Positions 33,402-46,525 are shown, numbered from the stretch's first letter. The stretch: 64,000 nt of DNA from Prinsepia uniflora (GCA_032719365.1 CM064862.1:88772503-88836502), one strand, 5' to 3'. Program-made: numbers and translations. Notes: a model not told the origin generated them from the letters alone.

Positions 33402-35867
33402 GCTAGCATTGGAATAATCATTCCGTACCCAAATCCGGTAATCCACTTTCGAGCTTCGCAATCGAATCCCGAATCGTCACCCAGAAATTCGATTCCAAAA
33501 CCCAAAATCTCGTTTATGTCCACCAAGATGTAACAAAATCGAACCTATCGGTTACCTACTCAAAACACTCGATTGACTTCATAGGGAAGCCAATCCCAAT
33601 ATTCACACGTCTAAGGTTGACAAAATCCGACCACATCGGAAACTTACTCACCCGAGTAACAACCATATGGACTTCACTCCGAAAAGAAGTTCAGTCCCGT
33701 CATTTACGACTCACATACCAAGGTAAGAGTGATAAACTCTCATCCAATCTGGATCATCACGATCACGACCCAGATCCATCACTACGTCATCCGACAAGTA
33801 ACATCACGATCCTAGATCGTCACATCGTCGAAAGTCGACAACGTCACAAATCAGATCCACCTAGGATCCACATATGCTCGCATAGCTAACAATCCATCTG
33901 AAAGCTGATCGTAGGGTCTTACACCCTCATTGAATCATTCGCCAAATTTCCCTTGGTGGAAAGATGACCCCGCATTTCACCACCAAATCCAAAATCATAC
34001 ACAACTTCTTGTGTCCAATGACCCCAAGCCAACATGGGTCCACCAACCATTACACGCTCAACGTACTGGTAGCAACAATCATCATCTGCCACGGCAGGAA
34101 TTAAGAAGTCAACCCCAATGATTTCGGAATACCAATCACCGATGCGGAAACGAGCACTCCTCTCGTCTCCCAATCACAACTCTCCCCGAATCGGGAGTTC
34201 CAACCATGTTGGAAACAGACATGCTCCCAATGAGATGTCAAGTCCAACCACAGGATTGCCCACGTCCATACCTCACTTGGACCACCACGTGTCCAAAATC
34301 AATTCATTACTCGGACCTCACGTCCGCCAATAATCATGTATGCACACACCCCGATTCCTATCGGAATATCCACAACTCTGCCTGGATGTGCATACCATAC
34401 TGCCTTCGTCTCACATCTCAACCTTACAGGTTCAATCCTCATGTTCCACGTGATTCACAATCACAAAATCCCACATCAATACCACAAGGGGTTTTCCTCG
34501 ACATTCCCAATTCCAATAGTTTCCTTGTACTCTCTGGGGATATTAGAAATATACCATCTTACCAATCTCGGAGTTGACAACAACCCCCCAAATCCACCAA
34601 TTCTCATGACATAGGGAACATCATCCCTAGATTCCTCAAGTTTCAATCATACCTTAATATCCATTCATCACTTGTCATCATATATCTGTTAGGACTTATC
34701 CCAACACATCACGACCTCCACTGGATCCCATCCAGTCCAAGACTCAACCACCACTGAGTCGCAGATACCAATCATCTGTTCATCATGACAGAGTCACCCC
34801 CAACTGGTGGCTCATCGTCATCACAATCACTGACACCAGCACCAACGCTAGTACCTGCACCAGCGCACCATCATCAACACTAGTATCGGCACACAGGCCT
34901 CCATACTAGCACACGAACATCCATGCTAGCACACTGTGTGCAAAGTTGTTACCCTGGATCTCCGTTCATTCCGAATGACGATCCCGTAACACCACTCGTA
35001 CCCCACAACTATGGGTACCTCCAATTTGACCACTGGCACATCAGGATAATGGACGTTCCCTGAACATCCCCTGATCTCCAAGTGTCAACACCACACTAAA
35101 TACCCTCGATAGCCAGTTATCTCGACGCAACTGTCGACCAACAGTCATCGTTGTCAAGATCCGTATCCACCCATCACACAATATTCGATCCAACATGGGA
35201 TTCCATACTTCCTCATAACCGTACCCATAGATCGAAACCCATAAGACTCACTAGAGTCATCCACATGGTCATCCATGACCTCAGCCGCACGTCGCAGCAC
35301 CAGTTCTCAATTAAAGTTCACTTTTCCAGTTCATCAATTATAAATTTGGGTTCCAAGATCACACCCTAGGGTTCCACCGAACCCAACTGCCTTCTGCAGT
35401 AAAATCCACAACCTGACCGACTCCGCAGTCCTGACATCGTATAGACGTCCAATCCAACCCAATCGTCAACTCAACGTGGGCTCCATCATGGGTTCCACCA
35501 CGAAGGTCATCGGCTAACTCCGATGCACCAACACCACGTACACTAGCCAACACTACCAGGGTCCATCATTTAGACCATTACTCAACTGAGTTTCGCATTT
35601 CCATAACATTATTCAAATGGGGTTCCCTGAACCCAGCTGTGCCCAGCAGCACAACAATCCATCATCACATGACCGAACCGACGGTCCCACATTACCAGTT
35701 AATCGTATACAACCCCACTTGGGTTGAACTGCATCAATGCACGGCGTATCGGGCCAAACACACCCTATCCACTATTCAAATCCAAACCTATCTATCAGGT
35801 TGACAACGGAACTGCAGCCCAAAGAGACATCACACCCTCGACCTTCGCGCACAAAAGAGCAAAACCT

Positions 35868-35879
35868 GCTCTGATACCA
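35868..35879 (-). promoter_or_regulatory. Primer-binding site of element L (tRNA-iMet)
   Basis: GCTCTGATACCA on the plus strand is TGGTATCAGAGC on the element's strand, two bases from the 5' LTR end. Confidence 0.93.
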
Positions 35880-35881
35880 CT

Positions 35882-38784
35882 TGACACGACCCATCCCAAT
35901 CCCCCCGGGATTACCATGGAATGTGTCATGCTCCCGTCTGACAAGAGGTGTCAGACAAGGGATAACCTGTTGCCACTGCCCAACCGGGCTTCCAGAGTGC
36001 GTAAGGATCGATGGAGGAGGTGTATGATGCTCAAGTCTCTACTGCAGTCGTATCCGGAATCAACCTGAAGGGCATTAAAAACAAAAGCTGTGAGTGGACG
36101 AAAATAAACAAGTCTGTTTAAAACATTTGTAAGACATTTATGCCCCTCAGTAAAAACATATGCATGCGCCAAAAACCAATGATCACACATTTATTTAGAA
36201 ATAACCTTTAGGGCCTTAGCCCGGAAACCAAAGCATAGTTTCAACTTCCAAAAGTCAATCCAAGAGTTATTTCATAAATCCAGTAATATGAACCATAAGG
36301 CATATAATATAAACCATAACCATAATTTTAGCCACTGCACTATACACTCCAATCCGACATCCCTGATGTCTGACGTCCCTGACGTCAATAAGGTCACAAT
36401 CACAAGGCTACGCGTGCCACTCGGGTCTCAATTTCCGAGTTCAATCCCCGAACCCCGTTCGGGTACAGCATCCCCGATGCTTAGCGTCATAGACGCTGGA
36501 CGTACTAGACGTCCGTGACCTCTCCGGGGTACCTCATCCGGAGGAGACAATATAATATGGAAGGATTTATACAGTGCAGTACTAAATACATTTTATTGAT
36601 ATCCACATGCAAAACATATAGGTATACATAGATAAAATCCGAACCGATCGTTACGTTTCATCAAACGGGTCTCATGCCCAAATACCGTGAAACGTGCCAT
36701 AACCGAAATATCATCAAAACCATTTATTGATTCCAGCATGTGAACATATATAAAATGTAAACCAGAAAACATTTATTCAATTCCATTTTAGGGTCCCCGA
36801 CCCGCAATCGTATGTAGAAATCAACTGGGCCCCTGGCCCGGTTTCACAAGTTAACTGGGCCCCTGGCCCGATCCACGTGTTAACTGGGCCCCTGGCCCGA
36901 TTTCATAATTCAACTGGGCCCTTGGCCCGATTTTACTTTATTCAAGTTCGTAACCGTTTCATGAAATCATATCCAACCACATTTATGGAAATCGGTGCAA
37001 ACCCAGAAAACCTCGGTTTACGTGCAAATACGTAATTCACCTCGAAATACGTGAAATCATTTTAAATTCACCGATATCCAAAGTAAATCATTTAATCACA
37101 ATTATAACAGTCATGAAATAATTATGCATGCATCGAATTTATAAAACCAATGTCCACTCACAGACCGTTTAACCGAGCGCCTCGATATGCGTGCCATAGG
37201 CCCTCCCGAGCCAATCGCTATCACCGGGACTCCCAAACCTGTCCAAATTTTAATAGAAGGTTACTAACTACTTAATTAACCTCCTACCAAAGCCCCGTAA
37301 TTTTCCCGAACTTTTAACTATTTTTAAACCGACCCTAAACCTTCCGACACCCCGAAAACTATCGAAACGATGTCCGATTGACACGAGACCAGTCCCAAAA
37401 TCTTCGTTACATCGAATAGAAGATTTCATATGTTGAACACTTTCTCAAATTACTGTTCACGCGCCCTCACGCGCCCCAAGAAGGCTCAGATTACTGTTCA
37501 TCGTCACCCATTTCAGCTGAACCAGTTACTGTTCATAGTTACTATTCACAGTTACTGTTCACCGTCGGGTTTTCTCCTTTTTGGATTGGTTCAAGGTCCA
37601 TTTTAGGTCCATTTCATCCCATTTTAATCCCAATATGTTCCTAATCTCATTTCTAATCTTTCTAGTTAATTAAAACGGAACAAAATGTCCAAAACCATAC
37701 CTCATCCGTCATCAATGGCGGTCGGAGTTTCCGTCGCCGTTCACGGCCATTTCCGGCCATTCCAACCTTCAAAAACAATCCTATTAGGCTCCTAGAGTGC
37801 CCAGAAATATTTCTCAATTCATAGAATTAGCTAAAAACCTACAAAACCGAAACTTGGATTTTTTGGATATTTTCTTACCTCACGGGTCGACTCCCCCGTC
37901 GTCGACCACCATCACGCCGTCGTCCTCCCGTCACCGTCCCGCTCTCATCATCACACACGGTTACACCCCGCTCACACACATTGATGATTATGGTGGTGAT
38001 ATGTGAGTTTGGGTTTTTGGAGAAAGAATGGAGAAATGAAGGAAAATGGTGCATGGGTGTTTCGGGTGTATGGAAGAACAAATATGAAGTGATGTTATTT
38101 GATGAAGATAATAATGTTATCTGATGAGAGAAGGGAGATGATTAGATGAGATGAGTGGTGAGGATTTAAAGATTAAATGGAATGGATGGCTAGGATTTAA
38201 AGTTGGAATAAAATCATAATTAATTATTTAGTGGAACATGATCCAATCTAGCCAATGGATGAGTGACACTTGTCACTCATCCAAGTGTCCTCCAACCACC
38301 AATTCAGAATAAAATAATCGACACGGTTACCGAGACGTATATTTCCCCGATTCCACGTTTCTGACCATAACTTCCTCGTACGAAGTCCGAATTCGGCGTG
38401 CCGCCTGTCGTTGGATTCGCATCGACGAAACCTCCGTAACGGTCCTTGGCCCTCGGCCATCGGACATCCCGGTCAAAAAGTCAACATTTTCCCTTATATC
38501 GTCCAAATTACGAAAATGCCCCTGGACTTCCGTACATCATAACTTTCACCACGAACATCGGAATCGAACGTGCCACCTGTCTATGAACTCGTGACGTCCC
38601 GAACTACGTCACGGTCATCGGTCAAAGTCCGTTTGACCATCCGAATTAAAAGTCAACGTTTTGCCCACGCCCAGGGGCAAAACGGTCATTTTGCACAATT
38701 CGTCCGAAATCACTCAACTAATCCCAGATTAGTAAATCATAATTAAATATTATTAAATCCCGATATTCGGGACGGGTCGTTACA
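35882..38784 (-). mobile_element. 5' LTR of element L (2903 bp)
   Basis: Nearly identical to 28,040-30,941. Seen differences: C for T at 35,904, C for T at 36,273, two more C/T changes and one extra C in a CACGCGCC(C)AAG run near 37,476. It has the same internal motifs as the 3' LTR, including the hairpin array at 36,356-36,514. Confidence 0.93.
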
Positions 38785-38890
38785 TCAAAAGTCAACATTT
38801 TACCCCTTTTCCACCAAATTACCAAAATACCCCACGACTTCTGAACGTCATAACTTCTTCCTCGAATGTCGGAATCGGACGTGCCACCTG
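38785..38890 (-). mobile_element. LTR 'I', short segment between L and N
   Basis: U3-region sequence of I resuming after L's target duplication (TCAAAAAGTCAACATT-like across the joint). It ends at ACCTG, the target duplication of solo LTR N. Confidence 0.88.
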
Positions 38891-41800
38891 TGACAGGACC
38901 CATCCCAATCCCACCGGGATTACCATGGAATGTGCCCTGCTCCCGTCCAACAAGGGGTGTCAGACAAGGGATAACCAAGAGCCACTGCCCAAACGGGGCA
39001 TCCAGAGTGCGCAAGGATCGATGGAGGAGGTGTGCAATGTCCCAGTCTCTGCTGCAATCGCATCCGTAATCAACCTGAAGGGCATTAAAACCAAAAGCTG
39101 TGAGTGGACAAAAACCAATAAGTTTATCAAATACATTTATAAGACATTTATGCCCTCCAATAAAAACGTATGCATGCCACGAAAACCAGTAACCAAAATG
39201 TTTGCTCAACCGAGCCATTAGGGCCTTAGCCCAAAAACCGTTAACCAAAAACCAAGTGTGGGAACTCAGCCCAAAACAGTGGAATACCACCACCAGACAT
39301 ATTAAAACCATGTGGGCCACCGCCCAAAGCCATACATATAAATCCATAAATCCCTAATCATTTAGGGTCCCCGACCCGACATACCATTTCATAACCAATA
39401 ATCCATTTTACCACATAACACATATCCAACCGAAAAACCATTTCATAGATTCATTGATCCATATTTTACCATTACCATCACCAGCATCCCTGATGCTTAG
39501 CGTCCCAGACGCTTGACGTCCCTGACGTCATATCTCACGGTTTCATAAGCTACGCGTGCTGCCCGGGGTCTCTCCGGGTCCATATATCTGACATCCCTGA
39601 TGTCTGACGTCCCTGACGTCAATCATAGCAATCCTGCTCCTGAGTCATCATACGGTCCGGCTGCTCCGTATAATGACCCCTCGCAGACAATGCACCGTGA
39701 CTTCCCCAGTGTCCCAGACATCTGGAGGAGACCATCATATATCCTTGTATCCAGATGGTATATGGAAAACAGTTTTATTAAATCCTTTTATCACATCATT
39801 ACAATGGGCCCTGCCCGAAATTTCCATAAAACCATGTAATTCCATTTAGGGTCCCTGACCCAAAATCACAATTATTAAACATAGGGTCCCTGACCCGAAA
39901 TCACATTTATTAAACATAGGGTCCCTGACCCGAAATCACATTTATAATCCAACTGGGCCTCATGCCCGATTTTATGAACCACTAGGCCCACAACCCGATT
40001 TGTAAACCAACTGGGCCCGCAGCCCGACTTATAAACCCACTGGGCCCACGGCCCGAATTCGTAAATCAACTGGGCCCCTGGCCCGATAACATAACTCAAA
40101 TGGGTCTTAGCCCGATTTCATATCAACTGGGCCCCTGGCCCGATTTCATTAACTAACTGGGCCCCCGACCCAATTCTCAAAAGGACTCCAAGTCCGAAAT
40201 TTCCAAAACAAGTGGGCCTCAAGCCCGAGTTTATATTTCCAATTTCAAAACCACTTCATCATATTATATCCAAGTCAGAAATATGGAAAATCCATGTAAA
40301 ACCGGAAACCTCGATTTACGTGCAAGCACGTAAATCGCCTCGAAATACGTGAAACCGTACAATTTACCAACAACCAAATCACATCATACAATCACAACCA
40401 TAATCCATATAAAACATTTAAGCATGCATAGAATTTATAAAACCAAAGTCCACTCACAGACCGTTTTAACGGTATGCCTCGATACGCGTGCCACCGGCCC
40501 TCCCGGGCCTCACCACTATCACCGGGACTCCCAATCCTGTCCAAATCACATTAGAGGGTCACTAACCTCATCGTTAAAATCCTATTAAAGTCCCGTAATT
40601 TTCCCAAATTTTTAACTATTTTTAAACTAATTTAAAACCTTCGGACATCCCGAACAATATCGAGACGGTGTCCGATCGACACGAAACCAATCCCAAAGTG
40701 TCCGTTACATCGAATAGATTAAAAGTCATGTTGGAAGTTTCCCAAAATACCCTTCACGCGCCCCCACGTGCCAGGTCAACACTTAGGTCAACCCTGATGA
40801 CGTCATGCTACAGTAACCGGGTTCTGAAACCGGGTCTGTAACCGGGTCGCCGTCGACCCACGGCTTGACCCGATCACAGATTGAGTTTCAGACCACCATT
40901 TTTGATGCGGTTTGATCCTATGGACTCGTCATAACCTCCTCTACGGTTCTGTGACATCCAAACTCATTTTTAGGTTGAAGTAACCACCTGAACTCGATGG
41001 GAAAGTTGGCTGCCAGTTCTGGTTTGTCTTCTCCGGCGAATCGTCGAACTTCCAGCCGTGGTTCATGATCCAAAATGGTCGTCTAGGTTCCTAGGACATG
41101 TTTCAGAAGTAAGCAAGCAATCCCAACGTCAAAAACCAGTGTTTCGAAACAGGGAAGAAAATCAAACCTTCTCGGGTTTCTGAGCATATCGCCGCCGTGT
41201 CGCCGCCGTGGCTCGTCCAGTCGTGGTCTGAGTCATCCTAAGGTTCCAGTGATGTTAACATGAAGTTGTTTCAGGCCCAGGTGAGGTGGTTTGGACGGTT
41301 GGGCAGCGTCGGGTTGTTTGGTTTCCTCTCGGGTCTGGGAGGTTTCTCGGCCGTGCAGGGCGGCCGTGAGGTGGTGGCCGGCGTCTGGAGGTGGCTGGGG
41401 TTCGTCTGGTACCGTCTGGTGTGTGAGTTGAGGCTGAGATTTGGTGATGTGTTTGTTCTTGGAAGGAAACCGTGCTCACGGTTTTGAGGGAGAATGAAAA
41501 TGTGAAGAATAGTCTGATGGCTTAAATCAGAGTGTGCAGATGAGATCAAGGGCTGGGATCAGTTTGAGTTTTAAAATCAATGGTGAGGATTTGAGGAGAG
41601 AAAATGATTAATTAACCCAAATGGCCAGCAAAGATCCCTGATTTAGGGAATGAAGGGGATGATGACATGTGTCACACATCAAGGGTCCAGATTGGTTTGG
41701 GATTAGGGTAATCAGATTTTATTATTATTTTATTCTGAGTCTCGGTTAGTTCGGTTAATCGCGATTACGTCTGTGACCATAACTTCGTCGTCGAATCTCC

Positions 41801-42202
41801 GATTTCGGCATGCCGCCTGTCGTTGGATTCGTATCGACGATACCTACGTAACAGTTCTTGGCCCTCGTCCATCGGACCTCCCGGTCAAAAAGTCAACATT
41901 TGACCCCAATTGACCAAAATTACCAAAATACCCCTCAACTTCCGAACATCGTAACTTTCTCCTCAGATGTCGGAATCGAACGTGCCGCCTGTCTATGAAC
42001 TCGTGACGTCCCGAACTACGTCACGGTCATCGGTCAAAGTCCGTTTGACCGCCCGATCAAAAAGTCAACATTTTGCCCACGACCAGGGGCAAAACGGTCA
42101 TTTTACACATTTTGTCCGATTCCGCCCTACTAACCACCGTTCAACCTCACTAATCAAGATTTGTGACTAATCTAATCCCGGAATTCGGGACGGGTCGTTA
42201 CA
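38891..42202 (-). mobile_element. Solo LTR 'N' (3312 bp)
   Basis: TGACAGGACCCATCC...GGGTCGTTACA with perfect target duplication ACCTG (38,886-38,890 and 42,203-42,207). I resumes on both sides, so no internal region remains. It contains the clearest hairpin array (39,484-39,621), GGGCCC/GGCCC tandem units (about 39,955-40,150), GTCCACTCAC near 40,450 and a diverged palindrome (41,659-41,680). A 209-residue open frame across 38,718-39,347 spans the joint of three elements and is not a gene. Confidence 0.93.
39484..39621 (-). repeat. Array of five three-base-loop hairpins in LTR N
   Basis: In order: GCATC-CCT-GATGC, AGCGTC-CCA-GACGCT, TGACGTC-CCT-GACGTCA, then GACATC-CCT-GATGTC and TGACGTC-CCT-GACGTCA, with a CCCGG...CCGGG pair between. 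TGACGTCA-like ACGT cores resemble plant bZIP sites, but the regular stem-loop design suggests RNA structure. Confidence 0.85.
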
Positions 42203-42345
42203 ACCTGACTATGAACTCGTGACGTCCCGAACTACGTCATTACCATTGGTCAAAGTCCGTTTGACCGCCCGAACTAAAAGTCAACATTTTGCCCACGCCT
42301 AGGGGCAAAACGATCATTTTGCCCATTTCGTCCGATTCCACTCAA
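42203..42345 (-). mobile_element. LTR 'I', segment between N and P
   Basis: U3 sequence of I (GTGACGTCCCGAACTACGTC, AAAAGTCAACATTTTGCCC) up to CTCAA, where LTR P was inserted. Confidence 0.88.
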
Positions 42346-44430
42346 TGTAACGCCCCGAAAATTCGAAAAACTAGAGGAAAATGATGATTTTGCCCCTGGA
42401 ATTGGGCGAACGGTTGACTTTTTATTCTAGCGATCAAACAGACTTTGACCAATGATTGTGACGTAGTTCGAGACGTCACGAGTTCATAGACAGGTGACAC
42501 GCCCGATTCCGACATTCGAGGAAAAAGTTATGACGTGCGGAAGTTTGAGGGTAATTTGGTAAATTGGTCAACAGGTGTCATTTGTTGACTTTTGATCGGG
42601 ACATTGTTTGGACTTTCCGTAAGTACCGTTGGGTAGGTCTCGAGACGCTGAATCCGTAGACAGGCGGCATGCGTCAATCGGGGTTCAAATGAAAAAGTTA
42701 TGGGCGTGAGAAAGTGAAGGGCAATATGGTAAATTGGCAATGAGGGGTAAAATGGTAATTTGGCTGGGCTAAATTCTGTCTAGTTGCAAGAATTGCTGAG
42801 TTAATTATATGTGACTCATGTCGTGCTTTAAGTGACACATGTCACCTGGCAAAGAAGATTGGTGGCAATGCACGGTGTGTTTGTACAAACCTGAAATTTG
42901 AACTAAATTGTGCAGGTGTGTGTATTCTTCAAACAAAAAACAGAGACCATATATTCATACAAGCCAGCTGCAATTCTCCTCTGATCGATGACAATTAAGA
43001 AGAATTGAGAGAGTTTGCAGGAGAGAATAAGAAACTAAAATGAGGAAAGAAAATTGAACCTTATGGAACCCGAATTCATAAACCCCTATCACCTCTCGAT
43101 TTCGGGTTTTTCAAATCAGATGTTATTTGATCCAATTGACCTTGAATTGAGTCTCCTGAGCTCAAGGAGAGCTGAACCCAATAAAAAACGACAGTAATTG
43201 GTGTCGTTTTGATCAAGAACAGACCTTGTGGGATGTAAAATTTTCGAAGATAGAGTTGTAAGATTGGAGGAGTTAAACAATGATTGATTGTGGAAACGCG
43301 TGCAGCTCGAGAAGCGAGCGGTTTGGACGGTGTGTGAGTGGACGTTTGTTTTATAAACCATGATGCATGCATAGTTAAATGTTTTATATGATTGATTGCA
43401 TGATTTGACTTGCATTGATGTCTTGATGATGTGGCATGATTATGTGTGATTTAATGATTAATTTAATCGGTCTTTTGGGCCCTAAATCGAGGGAATGTGC
43501 AAATGGTATTTTGGGCTAGGCCCGGAGTCAAAATGGTTTCAAAATGGATATTTTGATGAATTGATAAGTCAATGATGATTTCCTGATTATTTTAATGTTT
43601 TCCATATGATTTTACGGATTTACGTCAAATTGGTATTTTGAACTTAAAACTCTGTCTGGAATGCTTATAACTTGATTTGAGGTCATGGATATGATTGATA
43701 TGTGTTGTGATATGGATTGTGATTGTGATTGTTTCTACTGGATACTAGATCATGGGCTGGATGGTGCGAGTGCAGTTCCTAGACGAGACTCGGATGTTGC
43801 GTGAGTGCAGTTCCCGGGTATGAGACGTCTAGAGGATGCGTATGCAGTTCCCAGACATGATGGATATGACTCGGATGGTGCATGAGTGCAGTTCCCGAGA
43901 TTGGCCTACGCGTAGTGCGGATGTGATTGTGTGATTGATTGTGCACTTGTGAATAGTGCAGATTGATGGATGGATTGATTGATTGGTTGTATTGCTTGAT
44001 GTTGATTGTGATTACGTACTGGTATTAAGTACGGGTTTTTGGTCTTTGTGGCCAGGTGCTTATGTTTTCATATGTTTTGGCCTGAGAGCCGGGATTTGAT
44101 TTGTTTTGTGATTTGGCTGGAAAGCCGGTGCTTGTGATTCATACGTTTTTGTTCCCTATGCATGCATGGTTTGATAAACTGGAGGGTAACTGATGTGTTT
44201 GAAAATTGTTTTAAATGATATTATTTTTGTCCACTCACACCTTTTCTGTTTTTGATGACCCTCCAGGTCGTGGCACAACGTTCGGGGCTGATCACGAGGC
44301 GGAGGCATGAGCGGAACTCAGCGCAGTTATCCCTTGTCTAATAGGTGCTGAAGGATAGTTTCGGGACTTCAGTTGACTTTTCAGACGGGAGCAGGACCGG
44401 GCACGGTTATCGAGGTCCAGTTGGGACGGG
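42346..44430 (+). mobile_element. Truncated LTR 'P' fused to the end of LTR I
   Basis: Starts TGTAACGCCCCG and carries U3 modules, a diverged palindrome (about 42,829-42,846), GTGAGTGGAC near 43,335, GTGCAGTTCC tandem units of about 40 bp (about 43,765-43,900), GTCCACTCAC near 44,231 and CCCTCCAG near 44,267. At 44,423-44,432 P's end (GGGACGGGTC) passes straight into GTTACA, the end of LTR I, so P's last bases and the last ~100 bases of I are missing. It is only about 2.1 kb, with about 0.7 kb missing upstream of 43,290 compared with E. Confidence 0.82.
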
Positions 44431-44438
44431 TCGTTACA
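44431..44438 (-). mobile_element. Terminal bases of LTR I after P
   Basis: TCGTTACA, the end of I, immediately before its second target duplication CTTAC (44,439-44,443). Confidence 0.8.
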
Positions 44439-46046
44439 CTTACCCAGGTAATTTCTAGCCTGTATTTCATGGTTTTGAGGTCAGGGATCCCTTATTGGGA
44501 TCTAGACGATCGTGTAGGAAGCAACGGCTTCGAAAATGGTGGTCAGAGATGGAAGAACAGGCGAGTTAGGGTCCGCGGGTCGTGTGACCTGGTTCAGGAA
44601 AATGGGTTGACCTGAATAGAGGACATGGACGAGATGACATCATTAATGGCGTCATTAGATGACGTTATCCTGTCAATCCTGACATGTAAGATTGACATGT
44701 GTTAGATGTCAGATGTCAGATGACGTCAGCCGTTGATTTTGATCGTTGACTGCTGACATCAACGTTGACTTTTTGGTCAATGTTGACTTTTTCTTTCAAC
44801 GATACGAATCCAATGGTGGTGGTTTTCAGTCAATCGGAGATCGTTAGGTTGGTCAAATTGAGGTTTAAAGCCTCGGGAAGCATGTCTGGGACATGTTGAC
44901 TTTTCTGGGAATGTTGGGGAGTCTTGATTAGGACTTGTCTAGGTTGGTAGTAACCTTTGAGTTTGTTTTGGACAGATCCAGATGACCTGGAGAGGTTGGA
45001 TTAGCCCGAAGAGGCTTATGGCACGCATACGAGGCATACCTCGGACGGTCTGTGAGTGGACTTTGTTTTATGAATATGATGCATGCATTAATGTTTTATA
45101 TGTGTTTATGAATATGATTTGAGATGCCATGAATGCATGTGTTTTAAATATGATTTGTTTGGAAATGTCGTATTACACGTAGTTCGAAATTTCTGTTTTA
45201 TATGATGTTTGGGCTTCGGCCGAGTATACTACGTACATGAGTTATATGTGATTCCGAAGGTTTCATGGAGAGGCATGAAACCGAGGAATTGATTTACAAT
45301 TTTAAAGGATTTCACGGAGCTGTGTGAAATCGAGATTCGGGTACAAGTCCTAGTTGAACGACCTTGAATTGATTGAATTCAAGGGTATTTTTGAAAGTGT
45401 TTTGGAAATGGGAAATGGTTTTCGGATTTGGAAATATCTTTGGGGTATATGACCCAACTGATTTGAGTTTTTATTTCAGAGTATAGTCAAACGTGAGATA
45501 AGTTGGGCTATCACCCAATTACGAGATTTTGAAAGATATTTCGGGCATGAGACCCAGTTGTGAATTTGACAGGATTCGAGGAATCCTGGATTATATTTCG
45601 GGCATGAGACCCAGTTGTGGATTAGATGGGATTCGAGGAATCATATGTGTGATACTACGGGTTAGAGTCTCGGACGATCATGTTAGAATCCCGATCGATG
45701 ATGACATTCGGGTTCGAGTCTCGGGTGTTACGACGCTCACCTCCAGATTATGGATGTGTTCCTTCCAGAGAGGTCACAATGCACTGCCTGTTGTCGAGCA
45801 GCCCCTGGAGGCAATGGCCGAGAGAGGCTCAACTTAGGAGTATCGATATTATTCTCTGAGATCGATCGATGATGTGTTTACGAGGATCTAGAGATGGTCG
45901 CGGCGGGTGATGTGTTCACGGAGACATGCTAGGATTGTGAGCTGTTGTCAGGACCCGACCCTCCTCTGTCAAGTCCCGACTCATCTAGCACAATATTGTC
46001 CGCTTTGGGCCTCCTTGCCCTTGCCATCACGGTTTTGTTTTCGGGA

Positions 46047-46121
46047 GCTCATGGTGCAACTTCCTAGGGGGTCACCCATCATGGAATTGCACCAGCCTCA
46101 ACTCGCTTAACTTTGGGGTTC
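46047..46121 (-). ncRNA. 5S-rRNA-derived segment, left LTR of Cassandra copy 2
   Basis: On the minus strand AAGTTAAGCGAGTTGAGGC (box A) then GATGGGTGACCCCCTAGGAA (box C region), as in copy 1. Confidence 0.85.
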
Positions 46122-46448
46122 CAATCCCCCCCAAAGCCACTGAGTTCCCAAAAGGCCTCATGCTAGATAGGTGTGTGTCTACACCTTTAAGGCACACCAC
46201 CATTCCCTTCCCAGACCATTCCCCCTCGCAGGAATGTGGGATTGTTCACCGTTCCCTCAAGGACACGGGTCTTACAATCCACCCCCCTTAAGGCCCAGCG
46301 TCTTCGCTAGCACACTTCCCGGTTGGGGTTTGGCTCTGATACCATTCTGTCAAGACCCGACCCTCATCTGTCAGGTCCCGACTCATCTAGCACGATATTG
46401 TCTGCTTTGGGCCTCCTTGCCCTTGCCCTCACGGTTTTGTTTTCGGGA

Positions 46449-46525
46449 GCTCACGGTGCAACTTCCTAGGGGGTCACCCATCATGGAATTGCACCAGCCT
46501 CAACTCGCTTAACTTTGGGGTTCCA
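46449..46525 (-). ncRNA. 5S-rRNA-derived segment, right LTR of Cassandra copy 2
   Basis: Same segment as in the left LTR, with box A and box C blocks both preserved, on the minus strand. Confidence 0.85.

Larger units (their letters stand above)
30942..35881 (-). other. Non-coding internal domain of element L
   Basis: 4.94 kb without a credible protein frame. The outer parts (30,956-32,131 and 33,412-35,867) align in order with the interiors of A and U on the minus strand. The middle 1.27 kb is an inverted extra copy (separate entry). Short frames that appear to encode Ser/Pro/His-rich peptides are low-complexity shadows. Confidence 0.75.
28040..38784 (-). mobile_element. Complete, very young non-autonomous LTR retrotransposon 'L' (LARD-type, 10.7 kb)
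   Basis: LTRs 28,040-30,941 and 35,882-38,784, PPT at the left, PBS at the right, and a perfect target duplication TCAAA (28,035-28,039 and 38,785-38,789). By eye the LTRs differ by four C/T substitutions and one single-base indel over 2.9 kb. The interior (4.94 kb) has no gag or pol frame. L inserted into LTR I. A mobile yet non-coding element implies supply of Gag and Pol in trans from a T-like relative; this dependence is inference. Confidence 0.95.

Noticed and set aside
38718..39347. 209-residue open frame on the minus strand
   Set aside because: It runs across the end of L, a piece of LTR I and the start of LTR N. Its parts occur in other frames in other LTRs, and it shows no protein-like composition or conserved motif.
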